DNA of 62,764 bases from Kalaharituber pfeilii (Eukaryota; Ascomycota; Pezizomycetes; Pezizales; Pezizaceae): positions 1 through 62,764 of the forward strand of contig WHUZ01000159.1 of NCBI GenBank assembly GCA_015179045.1, written 5' to 3'. The notes under the pieces are model-generated. The model searched no databases. It saw only the letters and a list, made by a program, of their open reading frames with translations, and was not told the origin of the DNA. Of the stretch, positions 23,533 to 34,698 are shown piece after piece. Both the position numbers and the translations under genes were made by a program. Numbering within the stretch: position 1 is the stretch's first letter; every line of letters begins with the position of its first letter.

Positions 23533-23774
23533 TTTTTATTTTTTTTTATTTTATTTCATTACTCGCGTGCCGCCCTATGGGCTATGGCGAGGTATATATA
23601 AACTAGAACTAAAACAAAAGACTGACTAAAAACTAAATACAAGTATTGCCCGCTTGTCCTCCGTGATGCGGGTAGAACAACACCCAACGTCTATTTCCTT
23701 CCCCTGTCTGTCTCATACACGCACGACTTTAACCACTTCCCTCCGAGCCTGACTTTTTCCGTTTCCGTTGGTGT
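23533..23774 (-). mobile_element. 5'-truncated ORF1-only element, tail A
   Basis: Flanked by TTACTGGTGA at 23523-23532 and 23775-23784. The minus strand encodes the last residues of the ORF1 domain (EKVRLGGKWLKSCVYE), followed by a 3' leader, tail A and the A-run. Confidence 0.85.
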
Positions 23775-23791
23775 TTACTGGTGAGAAGGCA

Positions 23792-23846
23792 TCGCCATAG
23801 CCCCATGGGCGGCAAGCGATCAATAATATGAAAAAACAAAATGGTC
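23792..23846 (+). mobile_element. Probable tail-A micro-insertion
   Basis: TCGCCATAGCCCCATGGGCGG..AAGCGAT, then an A-rich end, between AGAAGGCA at 23784-23791 and 23847-23854. The duplication is short and the A-run impure, so the exact limits are uncertain. Confidence 0.5.
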
Positions 23847-23854
23847 AGAAGGCA

Positions 23855-24200
23855 AAGCTTTTTGCATGTTTGGAGCATAATCATACCAGTCACATGCAAC
23901 GAATGTTTACTAGCACACCTGCTAGTCATGGTACTCAGCCAATTATCCAGCAATTTGTACAACCAGCTTAGATTAATTTCGTCAGAAAAAGACCAAGGGA
24001 AAAGCTAAAGCGCATGCTATGACTTCTGCTGAGTTGGCTGAATGAACAGCTGCTGCTGCAAGAAATACTAGAAAGCGCCATATGGAAGGTTCCTTAGGTG
24101 TAGTTGAGCTTGAGGATACGCAAGCTACGCAGGATGTTATTCTTGTTGCATCAACGTTCCATGTCTCTTCCACTGCACCTATTTAGTTGTTCAGGTATTG
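23855..24200 (+). other. Unrecognised coding-like relic
   Basis: One frame reads a coding-like text with a few stops (LFACLEHNHTSHMQRMF, later KAHAMTSAELAE and TAAAARNTRKRH). The Lys/Arg/Ala-rich end resembles the tail of some fungal DDE transposases, but I cannot assign it. It ends at the Tc1 element. Confidence 0.3.
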
Positions 24201-24202
24201 TA

Positions 24203-24814
24203 CTCGTTACCAGCATTTAGTGATGCAGGTGGGGGCGGTGTTGGCAGACCGTGCGAGAGGTCTGTATTCAGGTGTGTAAGCTGCAATATTGAACAACTTG
24301 AATGCATTTGACTCACTGAATATGAGAATAATTTCAACATTGCATTATATTGTGTATGTCCACCATTTGCTATGATTACAGCTTGCACTTGTTGAGGCAT
24401 AGAATCTATCGACTCTAATATCTCTTCACCAGTGATATCATCCAACTCTTCCAGTATTCAAGCAACAAGTTGTTCTCCACGAGGTCTAGGAGATCGCTTG
24501 TTCAGTCTCTTCTTCATTATTCCTCAGATAGCCTCAATAGGATTGAGATCTGGAGATGAAGGTGCCCATGTCAAAGACTGCATATTGTATTGTACCAATT
24601 CCGAAACCATTGTGTTTGCTTCGCTGTATGAGCAGAAGCGCCATCCTTCATGACGTACAGCAGGAATTCGCATATGCACTTTCTGGTAGAAAGGATTTAA
24701 TTGGAATTGTACAGTTCTACGACTCGATATTGCATCTCACCACACCTGAACTCAGACCTGTCGCAAGGTCTGCTAACACCGCCCCCACCTGCATCACTAA
24801 ATGCTGGTAACGAG
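24203..24814 (-). mobile_element. Tc1/mariner element, internally deleted (612 bp)
   Basis: The ends CTCGTTACCAGCATTTAG and CTAAATGCTGGTAACGAG are flanked by TA (24201-24202, 24815-24816). The terminal inverted repeats extend about 90 bp (GATGCAGGTGGGGGCGGTGT on both sides). The interior holds only the last third of a transposase on the minus strand. Confidence 0.9.
24340..24655 (-). pseudogene. Tc1-type transposase, C-terminal fragment
   Basis: The minus strand reads DGASAHTAK, then, after a frame disturbance, SPDLNPIEAI and KKRLNKRSPRPRGEQL, ending VIIANGGHTQY. The second catalytic Asp region and the PDLNPIE block typical of Tc1-family DDE transposases are present. TGA stops replace a Trp (after IEAI) and an Arg, as RIP-type transitions would. 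The N-terminal DNA-binding part and the first Asp are missing, so it is dead. Confidence 0.85.
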
Positions 24815-24839
24815 TACTCGAGTACATAATATCTTAGCT

Positions 24840-24960
24840 TAGGTACCTCTGAATCGTAATCCTTGAAAACCCTGCATATTAGCGCACGCCACTGGCGATC
24901 CGCTTACCGTACAAGGAACTACCTGTCCGGCGTCATTCCGTCGCCGGGAATTGACCACTT
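24840..24960 (-). repeat. Inverted second copy of the 19490-19800 sequence (empty MITE site)
   Basis: Read on the minus strand, GACAGGTAGTTCCTTGTACG and GGATCGCCAGTGGCGTGCGC match the two flanks of the 19520 MITE exactly, but with one TA and no element. Confidence 0.9.
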
Positions 24961-25490
24961 TCGCAGTGCACATGAGATGTTGAACATATTGACCGTGTGC
25001 ATATGAGATGTAGAGCACATTGAACGTACCATGAGGTATAGAGAATATGAAGCACATTGACTGCAGCATGAGATATCGAAAGTATTGAGCATATTGAGCG
25101 TGCGCATGAGATGTTAACCACAGCGCACATGAGATATGGGGTGGAAATAGAATCGGCATGCCTAAGGCGATATCTACAAATTGAGGTGCCGAAGCTGATG
25201 AGGAATGCTAGGGGCCACAAAAGCCCCGCGGCGACCGCCAGCGTCGGAGCGCAAGTCAATTATGAAATTGCGTTGTGGACGCTCAAATGCGCCGAGACGC
25301 AATGACTATTGGTCCCTGGCATCAGGATGCGACAGGAGCTACTATTTATCGTCAGAATAGGACATGGGATGCTATTTAGCGTCAGGATACGACATGGAAT
25401 GCTGTTCAGCGTCAGGACGGAAGGGCACACCGGGCGCAATGCAAATAACGCATTGCGTCTGGACGCTGAGTTGGTGCAACTTCGTTTTTG
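24961..25490 (+). repeat. Irregular short tandem repeats
   Basis: First, words of the type GCACATGAGATGT..TTGAGCATATTGA (24961-25135). Then units with GCGTCAGGATACGACATG (25316-25420). No gene is seen. Confidence 0.5.
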
Positions 25491-25499
25491 CTGATGACC

Positions 25500-26620
25500 T
25501 AAGCCGGAAGGTACTGTAGCCTTCACGACCAAGCCAACAACTGACTAAACTTTCCCGCCAGCAGTTCAACTCACTACCCGACAATGGGAATGAATTCGAG
25601 TATCTGCTGTGGGGACTGCTGGGGCAGACTAGATATCCCTTGGTCATGCGAGATATGCAGCCACGCACCCCCTGCTACAATCTTTGATATCTACCAAATA
25701 TCGCCCAAAGTCGACTTGGACACATTCAAGAAGACTGTGAGTCTTCAATGTCCACTCATACAGGTTTGCAAGTTTCTGCATGTTTTTACGACATTCTCGC
25801 ACCATTAAGGGGAGTCACTATGACGTCAGCGGATTGGTATGCGTTTTTGAGTGCAGTCGTGTTGCAAGCAAGCAACTAGTGACAGCTATTCATTTCCCGC
25901 ACCCGCCGACACGAGACTTAGAGGATACAATAACTCGATTCTGGACGCGAAGTTGGCGAGGCCTCTTGGATAGCAAACCAACTTCTTTGTCCCAGTGTAA
26001 AACATAAAGTCCACTGGAACGGGAGCCCACCTACTGCTAGCGTTGGCCATGTCTTACTAGACGGTGTAAAGCAACAATCTTTTAAAATAGAACTATCTGC
26101 AAGGGAGTCTGTATATCTGGCTGAAATGTTGCCAATCCTGCCAGCAGGGACTCATGAATGGAATCCCCCTGTGGAAGGACAATGCCTACTGACCCAAACA
26201 ACCTACCGACAGAGCGCTGTTTGGTAATGTGCTTCCGGCTGCATCAAATTGAGGGCCCATGGGAAAAGCAACTCTGCTGCAACTGATTGGTCGTGCATAT
26301 ACAAGGTATTGATCCACAGAAGGTCAACTGCATGCCTACGGAAGCAGCATCTGGTTTTCTATACTGCTAATCCAGCATTGGAGACTCATAGTCCGTGCAT
26401 TAGTTTATGGGACCCGAGTATCATAAGAATTATGTTCTTGATTCCAGGATCTGAGTTGCAGGCTGAATCAAGTAATAGTTACCATTATTTACCAGGAATT
26501 CACTTTCGAGGAGAAGGGAACTGCACCGCTTAAGATTTGCTCAGAATAGTTTTGTACTATCAATGCAGGCACCAATTTAGCTATATAGGACAGTAAACAG
26601 GAAAGCCGTCCAGTCACTCA
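25500..26620. other. Unique-looking DNA without a convincing gene
   Basis: Base composition is balanced and TE features are absent. A 74-codon frame at 25584-25808 is cysteine-rich at its start and has a GTGAGT donor-like site at 25738. It has no signal peptide and no supportable partner exon, so I leave it uncalled. Confidence 0.4.
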
Positions 26621-26633
26621 AACCACGGCCGGA

Positions 26634-26703
26634 TTTTTTTTTTTTTTTTTTAATTTTTGGTCAAGTAACCACGCATACAGGCTACCAGCCTATGGCAGGG
26701 GCC
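26634..26703 (-). mobile_element. Tail-C micro-insertion (variant of tail B)
   Basis: A T-run, GGTCAAGTAACCACGCATAC and CCTATGGCAGGGGCC, flanked by CACGGCCGGA / CATGGCCGGA (26624-26633, 26704-26713; one transition). Its layout is that of tail B, with a different loop. Confidence 0.75.
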
Positions 26704-26713
26704 CATGGCCGGA

Positions 26714-29700
26714 TTGACGATCGTGTGGACACGGAGGATTGCACCGAAGCTCAAGAACTTGAACTGAATGAACGTACAGATCCCAGTGCAATAAGAAGAG
26801 GGATGCTTCAAGTTCTGTGAATAGCTGATCCTCCTTCCACAACATGGTCAACCAGTGGAGCGCGCGACCGGCAATAAATTGGTGGGAATTATTTGCAATC
26901 AATCCTATCCATCCTATCTATCCCTGGGCCGCTACGATGCATGCTGACAGAACACTCAATGATACCACAGCTCAGCGCCCACGAGAGCGCTTTTATTGGA
27001 GGTTCGCCGCTCCTATTGGCGAGGACTTCAAAAGGTTAGCGTCGTGTTTCGCTAATATCCCGAAGGGCTAATTTCACATTCGCTAGCGGGTAATCAGCAG
27101 CATGCAGACAGATTTCATCCCCATAGTACATACACTGGGTGGATGGAACTGGAGAGCCGGAGTCAAAGGAAGACACTGTTGTTGTTTCTAGCGCGTAGTC
27201 TATGGCGGGCTTCTCCGTCGTGCACCTCCACTAACGGCGAGGTGGTCCGATTAAACTTCTGACTGCAGATTTAGTATCTTTTGCAGTTAATCGTGTCAGT
27301 GGCGCTCTTTACCTACATTTTTGGGGCTGCTCTATTTCCTTTTCTTGTATATGTCCACCGCTTGTCAATTAAGGTAACTTTGCCTGCTGCATGTTTGTCT
27401 ATCCGCAACTACAAATTTCTCACAACCCTCCATAAGAGGCATCGATGTGGAATGGCAAAAACAGGATTTTCGCATTGTTACGTCTAATTAAAACTCCAAA
27501 TACAATCTGAGCTGAACCTGATTGGTACGGGAATCTGATGCGAGAAACATTTAGGTTGCTACCAATGGTTTGTAGTACAAGGCAGCTGACCGATCCAGCG
27601 AAATACATTGAGGGCGGCATATAGTGCGCTCTGAATATGCAAGTGGACATTTGCCCCTGACGTCACTTAATTCTTCTCTATGTTAGTATTTACTCCGCTC
27701 AGGCACCGAGAAGCCGTGCAGTTACACGAACGTTCTTCTCAATAAGGTCAGCCAATAAGATTCACGGAGGCCAGTGCATAGCGAACGTGTCATCGACGGT
27801 TTTTACCGTTGTAGCGGGTGTCGGCTTCATTTTTGCGAAATAAATCAACTAGTGCATGGAATCATTGCACGCTGCATTATAATACAGTTGCATCTGGCCA
27901 ATGAGAATTGAAAGAATGTACCTGACAGCCAATCCACGTTCTCCCATGGCATCTTGCAGCGTGTAATAATTCATAGGGGTTACGAGTCACCGAACAGAAT
28001 CGACTATACCACGCTAGGGAAATGAGCATGGAAAAAGAGCGACAAGGGGAAAAAGCTTGATAACGGATTTTCCGCTTCAATTCTTCCCCAAAATTGTGGG
28101 GTTTTGTCGATGAACCCAAGGTCTCCCGCCTGAGAATTTGCCCCACAGCGGCAATCTCCGTATAACTTGATTCAATCACTTGAGGTATGAGTTGTCCAAG
28201 GATCAACGGCAATTTCCTATTGACCGTCATTTCAAACACGGGAGAGCCTGACTAGACTTGCTGATCATCACAAGCATGAACTGGCGATGGGGACAAGCTG
28301 TCGAGAAAACAAAAGTTTTTCTGAGCTGTGAATTGAAACTGAAGACGAAAGACCTTCAGCAAGTGAATTCTCAGGCCCCATTAATCAGAAGAATGATCCT
28401 AGTTGAAAAGGGACATATATGTGACTTGGGCCACGATACTTGTCCGTGAATAGAGATGTGAGCGGACACTGAATGGGATTATATAGTGTCGATCAGCGAA
28501 TCGCTAAGGCAGCGAGTCAGGACTCAGGAGTGCCAACTTTATTTTCTCTATTGGAATAGCGTGGATCTCGTATGAAATTTGGCTCTGTGTATGGTATGTT
28601 CCGGGTCGGCAGGGAGTACAAAATTGAGATGTGCCAACCTAGGAGGATATACCAGCAATCACTGCCAACAAAAGTCTTAGAAAGCAAGCGTACCCTGCCA
28701 TACGCTGTCGCATGTATGCCGGGTTATGTGACAAACAAAAGAAAATAAAAAAATAAGAAAAAATAAAAAAATAAAAATAAAAAAGCGTGGCGATATAAAA
28801 AATGAAATTATCTATGCCAATGCTTGAATTGACATATCACCTACAATTGCAATTGCTTCCTTATCTCTCTGCTGGGCTGCATATTTGAAAAGGAGGGCAT
28901 CGCTGCGTTAATTGTCATAAGACTCTGCAAGAGCGAACTGCATGCGGTACGGTGAGGGGTATTGCATCAGTTTAGGAAATGCCGTTCATGGTCTGGATCC
29001 TGGTCTCCCAGGTATGGATAGTTCTTGACCGCGGTAGAGACTGCCAGGTCGCCGATCACATCAGTGGCCGCCTCACAGCCCACAATTTCCTGGCGCCGGA
29101 TGATGTCCCGGATGATGCCCCTGATGATGTCGTGCATAGGCCCAATTTCCACCTAGCCTGCATCACATTGTTTATGAGACGAGTATCATTCAAGACAATG
29201 ATATAATCCTGTTGATAGCAGTTCAATGAAGCAAGGCTCCAAGTTGTCTCAGAGACAGAATGGAGGTCTATCTTTACTCTAAAGATAGTAATTCATTACT
29301 CGTTGCAAACCTTTCGGGAGGTGACTTACACTATGCGCCGTAACCAGGAAACTTGTATTTTTGTGCCACGATGGATCCAATTGAGATATTGGCGTTATTC
29401 AAACTTGATTCTGGTTACTAATTGTATTCCCAATTTCCAACCGATAGGCCAGTAGGGTGCGGTACGGAAGTCTATGTCGTAGTCGTTGAACTCTCCATTC
29501 TTAGCTGGCAAGTTGACACTTTCTATCCAAATACAACATGTCCACCTAGGACACGTACGGAGGCGCATCCTGTGAAGTCCCAATGTTAGGGGGAGCTAAA
29601 AGTTGCTATTCTTAAAAGTGGAATTGTTGGCATGTACATGGGTATTGGTTGGAAGACCCCTATGTATGTTCTTGAATGCAACTTGCTCACGATCATCGCA

Positions 29701-30890
29701 GTGTCTTTTGAGTCCACTCATTGTAGATGTACGATCGTCACTGGATATCCATCAACAATTAGCACAATTTCTCTCGGGGGTGAAATACTTAGGTTATGGT
29801 AAAGGCTGGTGGATAGCTTCATGCTCTGAAGTGGCGGAAGTTCGATCACCGGGAACGCCCCTCATGCGGAGGATTTCCGGATACAACAGATTCATCATGG
29901 AAGATTGAATAAAGCGGTTTTACTCAGTTTGCAAAACTTATGGCCTGTCTTCCACCATTTCGACTCAACATCATTCAGTGCATTGGTTAAGTCCGCTCAA
30001 TATGTCCCTATATCCAGGAAACATGTTCCCACATGATATCAGCCTATAATCAAAACCCTGAAGTTTAGAAGTTAGTGCTCAAGGAGATAAATCCCCGCAT
30101 TGCTTGGCTGTGCCCATCGTAAAACAGAAAACGCAAGTAGCATAGAGCTGCAGATCTGGAGCAACCATAGTGGTCATGAAGGGTGTACTAACCACCCTCC
30201 CCCGTCTTTTTTTTGTTTTGTTTTGAGTCAGGTTAGTACTCACATATGCTGCGAGTCCATGGCAGCAACTATAGAGCACATGAGATAGTGGTGAATTAAT
30301 CAAAATGACGTCCGCGTTATCCGGATAGGTGCTGGCAGCGATCGAGGAAGCACAAAATCTGGCGCCAGGCCCGATGAACGGCAACCAACGCATGCACTGT
30401 AAAATTGTTCCAATAGCACAGTATAAGAACTTCCTCAGTAGCAAACCTGCTCGAACGCCAGCACTTACGTTGGATACATTCTAGATACCTGACCACCATC
30501 TATCTGAAAGCAGTAAAAGAATGGCATAGAAGATGCGGAAAACCAACAATAAGTGACTGGTCAATTGCAGTTAGTTATACAGAAACCGAACAGGAAATGA
30601 CTACCAGCGGAGCTTGGCACATGGCGGCGAAAAAAAGAAGGTTACGTAGCTGGAAAGCCATTCGAGGTGCAGGTTTCCAGGCCGCATTGTAGACAGATGA
30701 ATGAGGAAATCACTACTTACCCTTGTTCATGTGTGGTTGTGTTGGCCTGTCTTGAAGGAAGTTAAACACCATCCGTCCAGTCCTCATTTATGACATCCTA
30801 GTTCGTCTGAGATGCAATACGACAATTACTCAGTTCTTTTCAAGATGTGTGATTCCTACCTAAGTTGGAGTGAACATGAAGAGCCTGGAA
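26714..30890. other. Gene-free intergenic stretch
   Basis: No frame above 121 codons and none with a recognisable domain. The longest are minus-strand 27877-28239 and 30079-30444. An A-rich patch lies at 28735-28790. This is the longest stretch without identifiable repeats, so diverged or multi-exon genes could be hidden here. Confidence 0.4.
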
Positions 30891-30904
30891 GCGGTGAGGC
30901 CATC

Positions 30905-30913
30905 TATATAAAG
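30905..30913 (+). promoter_or_regulatory. TATA box of the small secreted-protein gene
   Basis: TATATAAAG lies 150 bases before the ATG at 31063. The stretch between them is C/T-rich with CATC/CAAC words, as in many strongly expressed fungal 5' leaders. Confidence 0.6.
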
Positions 30914-31062
30914 ACCTGCCTACTCCCACTGCTGCAGACATTTTTCTTCATCCACCACAGCATCATCGAAGCCATTCAATTCCCACATTCGAATCGTAGG
31001 AACTTTAAAAAAGCTTCTTCACTTACCTTCAACAATCCGCTTCACTCTCATCTCTCTGAACA

Positions 31063-31378
31063 ATGAAACTCTCCACTCTCGTCGCCGCCGCCACTACTGT
31101 GGTCGCTGTTCTCGCCTCCCCAGTCGAGCTTGAGGAGAGACATCATAGATCCTGCCCATCTAGCCACCCTCACTCCTGCTGCTGCTCAAGTCTTTTGTTT
31201 TTGAACTGCTGGCTTGTCAGCACATGTAAGTGCTACACCATTCTGACGTCCAGCGTAGGGCGTTGAGTTTACATTTAACTTGATAATTTACTAATCATTA
31301 ACGTGAAAACTTACAGGGGACGGCTGCAGCAGCCCTGCCTGTTGCCAAGATGGGTTCAAGATTTGTATTGGGCTATAA
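31063..31378 (+). CDS. Small secreted cysteine-rich protein, hydrophobin-like
   Basis: Two exons, 31063-31225 and 31317-31378, with intron 31226-31316 (GTAAGT..TTACAG, branch-like TACTAAT near 31290), encode 74 residues. Residues 1-19 form a clear signal peptide (MKLSTLVAAATTVVAVLAS). Nine cysteines follow at 31, 39, 40, 41, 49, 58, 63, 64 and 71. Apart from one extra Cys this is the hydrophobin order C-CC-C-C-CC-C, but the loops (7, 7, 8, 4, 6 residues) are much shorter than in class I or II hydrophobins, and the mature chain is only about 55 residues. The intron phase fits and no stop interrupts. It is likely secreted and disulfide-bonded. A surface-active role is inference; an effector or antimicrobial peptide is equally possible. 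The start follows CTCTGAACA, and a TATA box lies 150 bases upstream. Confidence 0.75.
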
Positions 31379-31855
31379 TAGATACCATTCTGGCATTCAC
31401 GCCCACTTCCTCCTTATCAAGGGTGGGTGGGTAACCGGGGATCAGGGTTTCAAAGGGGAAATAAGTTGATCCTGATGGTGAACGATATTAGGCATGACGG
31501 ATGGGAGGTGAAAGAGCCGAGTTCGCGAATCGGTTGGCTGGTGAATTCCAGTTATTTTCTTCCCCTTGCCCTGTCTTATTCTGATATTGTCATCATTCTT
31601 TTCTCTTCTTTCCCGGGTGAGGAACGCGGGTATAATGGGCATTCGTTTTTCAGAGACGGACTCTAGTGGTTCGAATATGTTTGTTTTCTTTTCTCTTCTT
31701 TTTGTTTCGTTTGGATGCAGGACGCGATGGATATTGGGTACCCAAAGTGGAAGGATTTGCTTGTGAACTTTTTAGCTTCTTGATTCTCATTCTAGGAATT
31801 CACTCCCTTATTTATATTCTCCCACTATTAGTTGCGTAGTAGGCCACTTATGCCA
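31379..31855 (+). other. 3' flank of the small secreted-protein gene
   Basis: No further gene. Frames in this stretch lack start context and domains. It probably contains the 3' UTR; no clear AATAAA is visible. Confidence 0.4.
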
Positions 31856-31859
31856 CGTA

Positions 31860-32077
31860 TTCATTTTGTGAATTATGTAATTCACACGTATACCTACTCC
31901 TGACCTTTCTGGGTGCGGTTCCCGGCCGCTGTTCAGGTTTTGCCCGTATCAGCGCGCGCACATGGCGCCTATTATAGCTATCAACTGAATCTTGCTTAGT
32001 ACTAGCAATATTTACGTAATACAAGTAGTGACCTCTCAGATTCTGCCTGCCTCTCCCGGACCTCATCAGACGATAAA
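31860..32077 (-). repeat. Dispersed repeat, second copy part at 35515-35575
   Basis: On the minus strand it reads TTATCGTCTGATGAGGTCCG and GGCAGGCAGAATCTG. The same words occur on the plus strand at 35526-35568. The repeat has been entered by the tail-B element at 32078. Confidence 0.6.
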
Positions 32078-32310
32078 ATTTTTTTTTTTTTTCACGTAAC
32101 CCCGATTGCAGCTGTTCGCCATGGCAGGGTCCCTGGACTGAAGTCCTTATTGCCCGGAGACAGGCACCTGTGCAACTACCTACACATTCGACCCCTTGTA
32201 AAAAGACACAAAGATACCACTACTTCGGTGACGCGGAGGAAACACAAAGCGAGAGCCCAATGTCCCATGAGAACAATCAAGCATGAATACCCAAATATCC
32301 CTCCAGACAA

Positions 32311-33342
32311 TTAAGCAGTCATGTCCATCTCCTCCACATCCCTCTCCTTCCGCTTTCCGTCCACCTTTGCAGTTCTGTCCCAGTCATACAGGCACGAGTG
32401 GTGCCATTTGCCTGATAACCGTATCTTCGCTGGTGTTTGACTATCTGATTCTACCTCCCCCTCTAGGTAGATAACAATTGAGCTAGTCTTCTTTCCCTCT
32501 CTCCTTTCTTTATTCACCAACCATCTTGCCGCGACAATCCTTCCCATCCACGGGTTCGCCTTTTCCATCCAATCTCTTACTTTTCCAAGTTTCTTCATCA
32601 CCGATATTCCATGTACCACAACTGCTCGGCCAGATTGCGGGAGTCTTTCTTTCTGGGATGTTCTTGCTTTCAGAGATGTTGGAGGCTTCTTTTCCTTCTC
32701 CTTTGGGGGGTGGGCACTGGACCCCCTTTCTGCGCTTTTGGATTGGGGAGCGGTGGACTTTGTCTCGCTTTTTGGTGGTGCCATTGGAGGTAGGTCATGT
32801 TTCTTTGTCGGGAGTGTGTTTGGTGGAATGTGTTGAGAAACAATTGCTGCATACGACAGCGGAGGTAGTGCTTCTGGTGAGATGTGTTGTGAAACTATTG
32901 CTGTGTAAGACAGCGGAAGTGGTATTTCCGGATCAGTCTGTGTGCTCCCTTCCTTTCGCAAAAAGCTTCTCCGCTCATCTACTTGCTGGGTACAAGTCTC
33001 CGCCCCGGAGGTTGCTGCAAGTAGCGTTACCGATATGTGTAGGAGATCAATATGCTGTAGGAACCTGTTCGTTGGCTCGAAGTTCGGTCTTGTCTTTGGG
33101 TCTACAATACATTGCTTAATGTGTTCAATGACATCATCCACTACTGCAAGTATCTCAGTCAGATTGATTCCACCGAGTTTCTCACTGATCGACTTGAGTA
33201 GTGGGGCCTCGAGATGGGTACTTCTACCCGCATTATGTATGGATTCCGCGGGCAATACATGTTTCTATCTGACTTTTTTGGTTTTTGTTTGTAATAAACC
33301 CTCGCCATAGCCCCCAGGGCGGCAAGCGAGTAATGATATAAG

Positions 33343-33374
<32 letters not shown>

Positions 33375-33460
33375 GCAAGCATTGTTCTGGCACCTGTGCT
33401 CATGCTTGTGTCATTCGGTGCTGGGCTGCCCAATGCCATGAATCTCTTGGTCCGATTCAT
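32311..33460 (-). pseudogene. ORF1 with VVHGI domain (tail-B element)
   Basis: The likely start is Met at 33460 (MNRTKRFMALGSPAPND). The frame is interrupted by the inserted tail-A element, then continues open from about 33215 to the stop at 32311. Features are a tandem repeat of the type PLSYTAIVSQHI, a Lys/Pro/Ser linker, and a C-terminal domain RAVVVHGISVMKKLGKVRDW with AARWLVNKE and KKTSSIVIYLEG, ending GKWHHSCLYDWDR. It is the best preserved copy of this domain in the window. The function is unknown; it takes the place ORF1 has in LINEs. Confidence 0.75.
33225..33371 (+). mobile_element. 5'-truncated tail-A element inside the ORF1-only element
   Basis: CCGCGGGCAATACATGT, a 3' leader ending GTAATAAACC, tail A (CTCGCCATAGCCCCCAGGGC) and an A-run of about 27. 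The 5' part matches 42055-42090. Target duplication was not resolved. Confidence 0.75.
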
Positions 33461-33689
33461 GGTGGGCGTGCCAAGAAGTCAGGGATAGCGGTGTGCTGGC
33501 AACAGAGGGGGAGCTGAAAATTTCCTCGAAACTTCACCCCACAGGGGAAATTTGAGGAGTTGGGTATTTTGGAATGAAAATGATCAAGAGACTCAGTGCC
33601 TTAAGAGCTTTCGATCTATGTAGGTTTCGCTGGGGGACGTTGTAGTTGCGAAGTGGCTTCCAAGCGCTCGTCCTGTCAAAGTGGTTTTT

Positions 33690-33930
33690 TTTTTTTTTTT
33701 TTTTTTTTTATATCACATAGCCCCGCTTGTAGCACTTGGCCATGGCAGGGTCCCTGGGCAAGGCCTCATAGCCCGGAGACAGGCTAAACTAACTCTCTAC
33801 GTACATGGCCCCCACGCGCCGTCGCCCCCGCTCTCCTAGCTTCTAGAACTCGACCCCGCATTCTCCTACCTTCTAGAACTTGACCCTGGAAAAGAAATTC
33901 TCTAAAATATCATACTCCTCTCCATCTTCC
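33690..33930 (-). mobile_element. Tail-B-type element fragment
   Basis: A T-run, TATCACATAGCCCCGCTTGT, CATGGCAGGGTCCCTGGG and GGAGACAGGCT, then CCCCCGCTCTCCTAGCTTCT. Extended similarity to 18871-19030 shows a third tail-B family distinct from LINE-B. Confidence 0.7.
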
Positions 33931-34003
33931 GGTTGCTGAACTTTACGCCATGACATTGTGACACAGGACCTACATTGTGGGAAAGGTAGATCAAATGTTG
34001 GTA

Positions 34004-34210
34004 CTTGTTACCAGCATGTAGGGATGCAAAATGGAGGCCGGTCATAGTCCGTGCAAGAGGTCAGTAACCTGGTGTGGCAGCAGGATATCATCCTTTTTGA
34101 GGGGACAGCAGCCTTTCTCTTGGCGGCCTGGGTCAATAGCAATGTAGCCGCAGAAGTCCACAGCCCATCAACCAACATATGCTATTATAGCACTAAATGC
34201 TAGTAACGAG
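34004..34210 (+). mobile_element. 207-bp Tc1-derived MITE
   Basis: Ends CTTGTTACCAGCATGTAG and CTAAATGCTAGTAACGAG flanked by TA (34002-34003, 34211-34212). The termini match the 24203-24814 Tc1 element. Coding sequence is absent. Confidence 0.8.
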
Positions 34211-34223
34211 TAGTATTATTTAC

Positions 34224-34558
34224 TAGTGAGCGGCACGAGCCGAGCCAGCTCGAGCTCAAACGAGCCAAGATCATGCTTGTGTTTTTCTTGACAGCTCGCT
34301 AAAATGCTTAGCCAGTGCAAGGTTTCATAAACTGTAAATACCTAATATAGTAATAATTAGAGACTTGGAGCTCATTCTGACCTACCAACAACTTCGAAAT
34401 GCACAATTTAGCTGATAGTAGTGAGAAAGATGAAAATTTAGCTTAGTTTAGTTTAGTTTGTCAATATTATTTATATTATCAATCCAGGCTCGAGCTCATG
34501 CCACGCCAGCTCGAGCTCACCCTCCAGCTCGGCTCGAGCTAGCTCGTGCCGCTCACTA
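34224..34558 (+). mobile_element. 335-bp hAT-type MITE, 8-bp target duplication
   Basis: Termini TAGTGAGCGGCACGAGC and GCTCGTGCCGCTCACTA are flanked by TTATTTAC at 34216-34223 and 34559-34566. Both arms are rich in GAGCTCGAGC words. No ORF. Confidence 0.9.
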
Positions 34559-34698
34559 TTATTTACCAATAGGAGCTTATACCGGTAAGTTACAATAAGC
34601 TTGGACCTTGGTTCGAATTGCAGGCCCCAATTCCAATCACTTTAATTCATCCTAGATGGCTGTTAACTACATCAACCGCACGTACAGCGTCAATGTCC

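Larger units (their letters stand above)
32078..33689 (-). mobile_element. ORF1-only element ending in tail B
   Basis: The minus strand holds a 5' leader (from 33689: GCGCTTGGAAGC, CCCAGCGAAACCTACATAGA), an ORF1 with the VVHGI domain, a 3' leader (GCCTGTCTCCGGGC), tail B (CCCTGCCATGGCGAACAGC) and an A-run (T-run near 32078-32091). The leader is clearly homologous to that of the tail-A element at 42219, so the body is shared while the tail differs. A tail-A element interrupts it at about 33225-33371. No target duplication was found. Confidence 0.8.

Noticed and set aside
32526..33119. 197-codon plus-strand frame
   Set aside because: Shadow of the minus-strand VVHGI ORF1, which has the repeated and conserved text.
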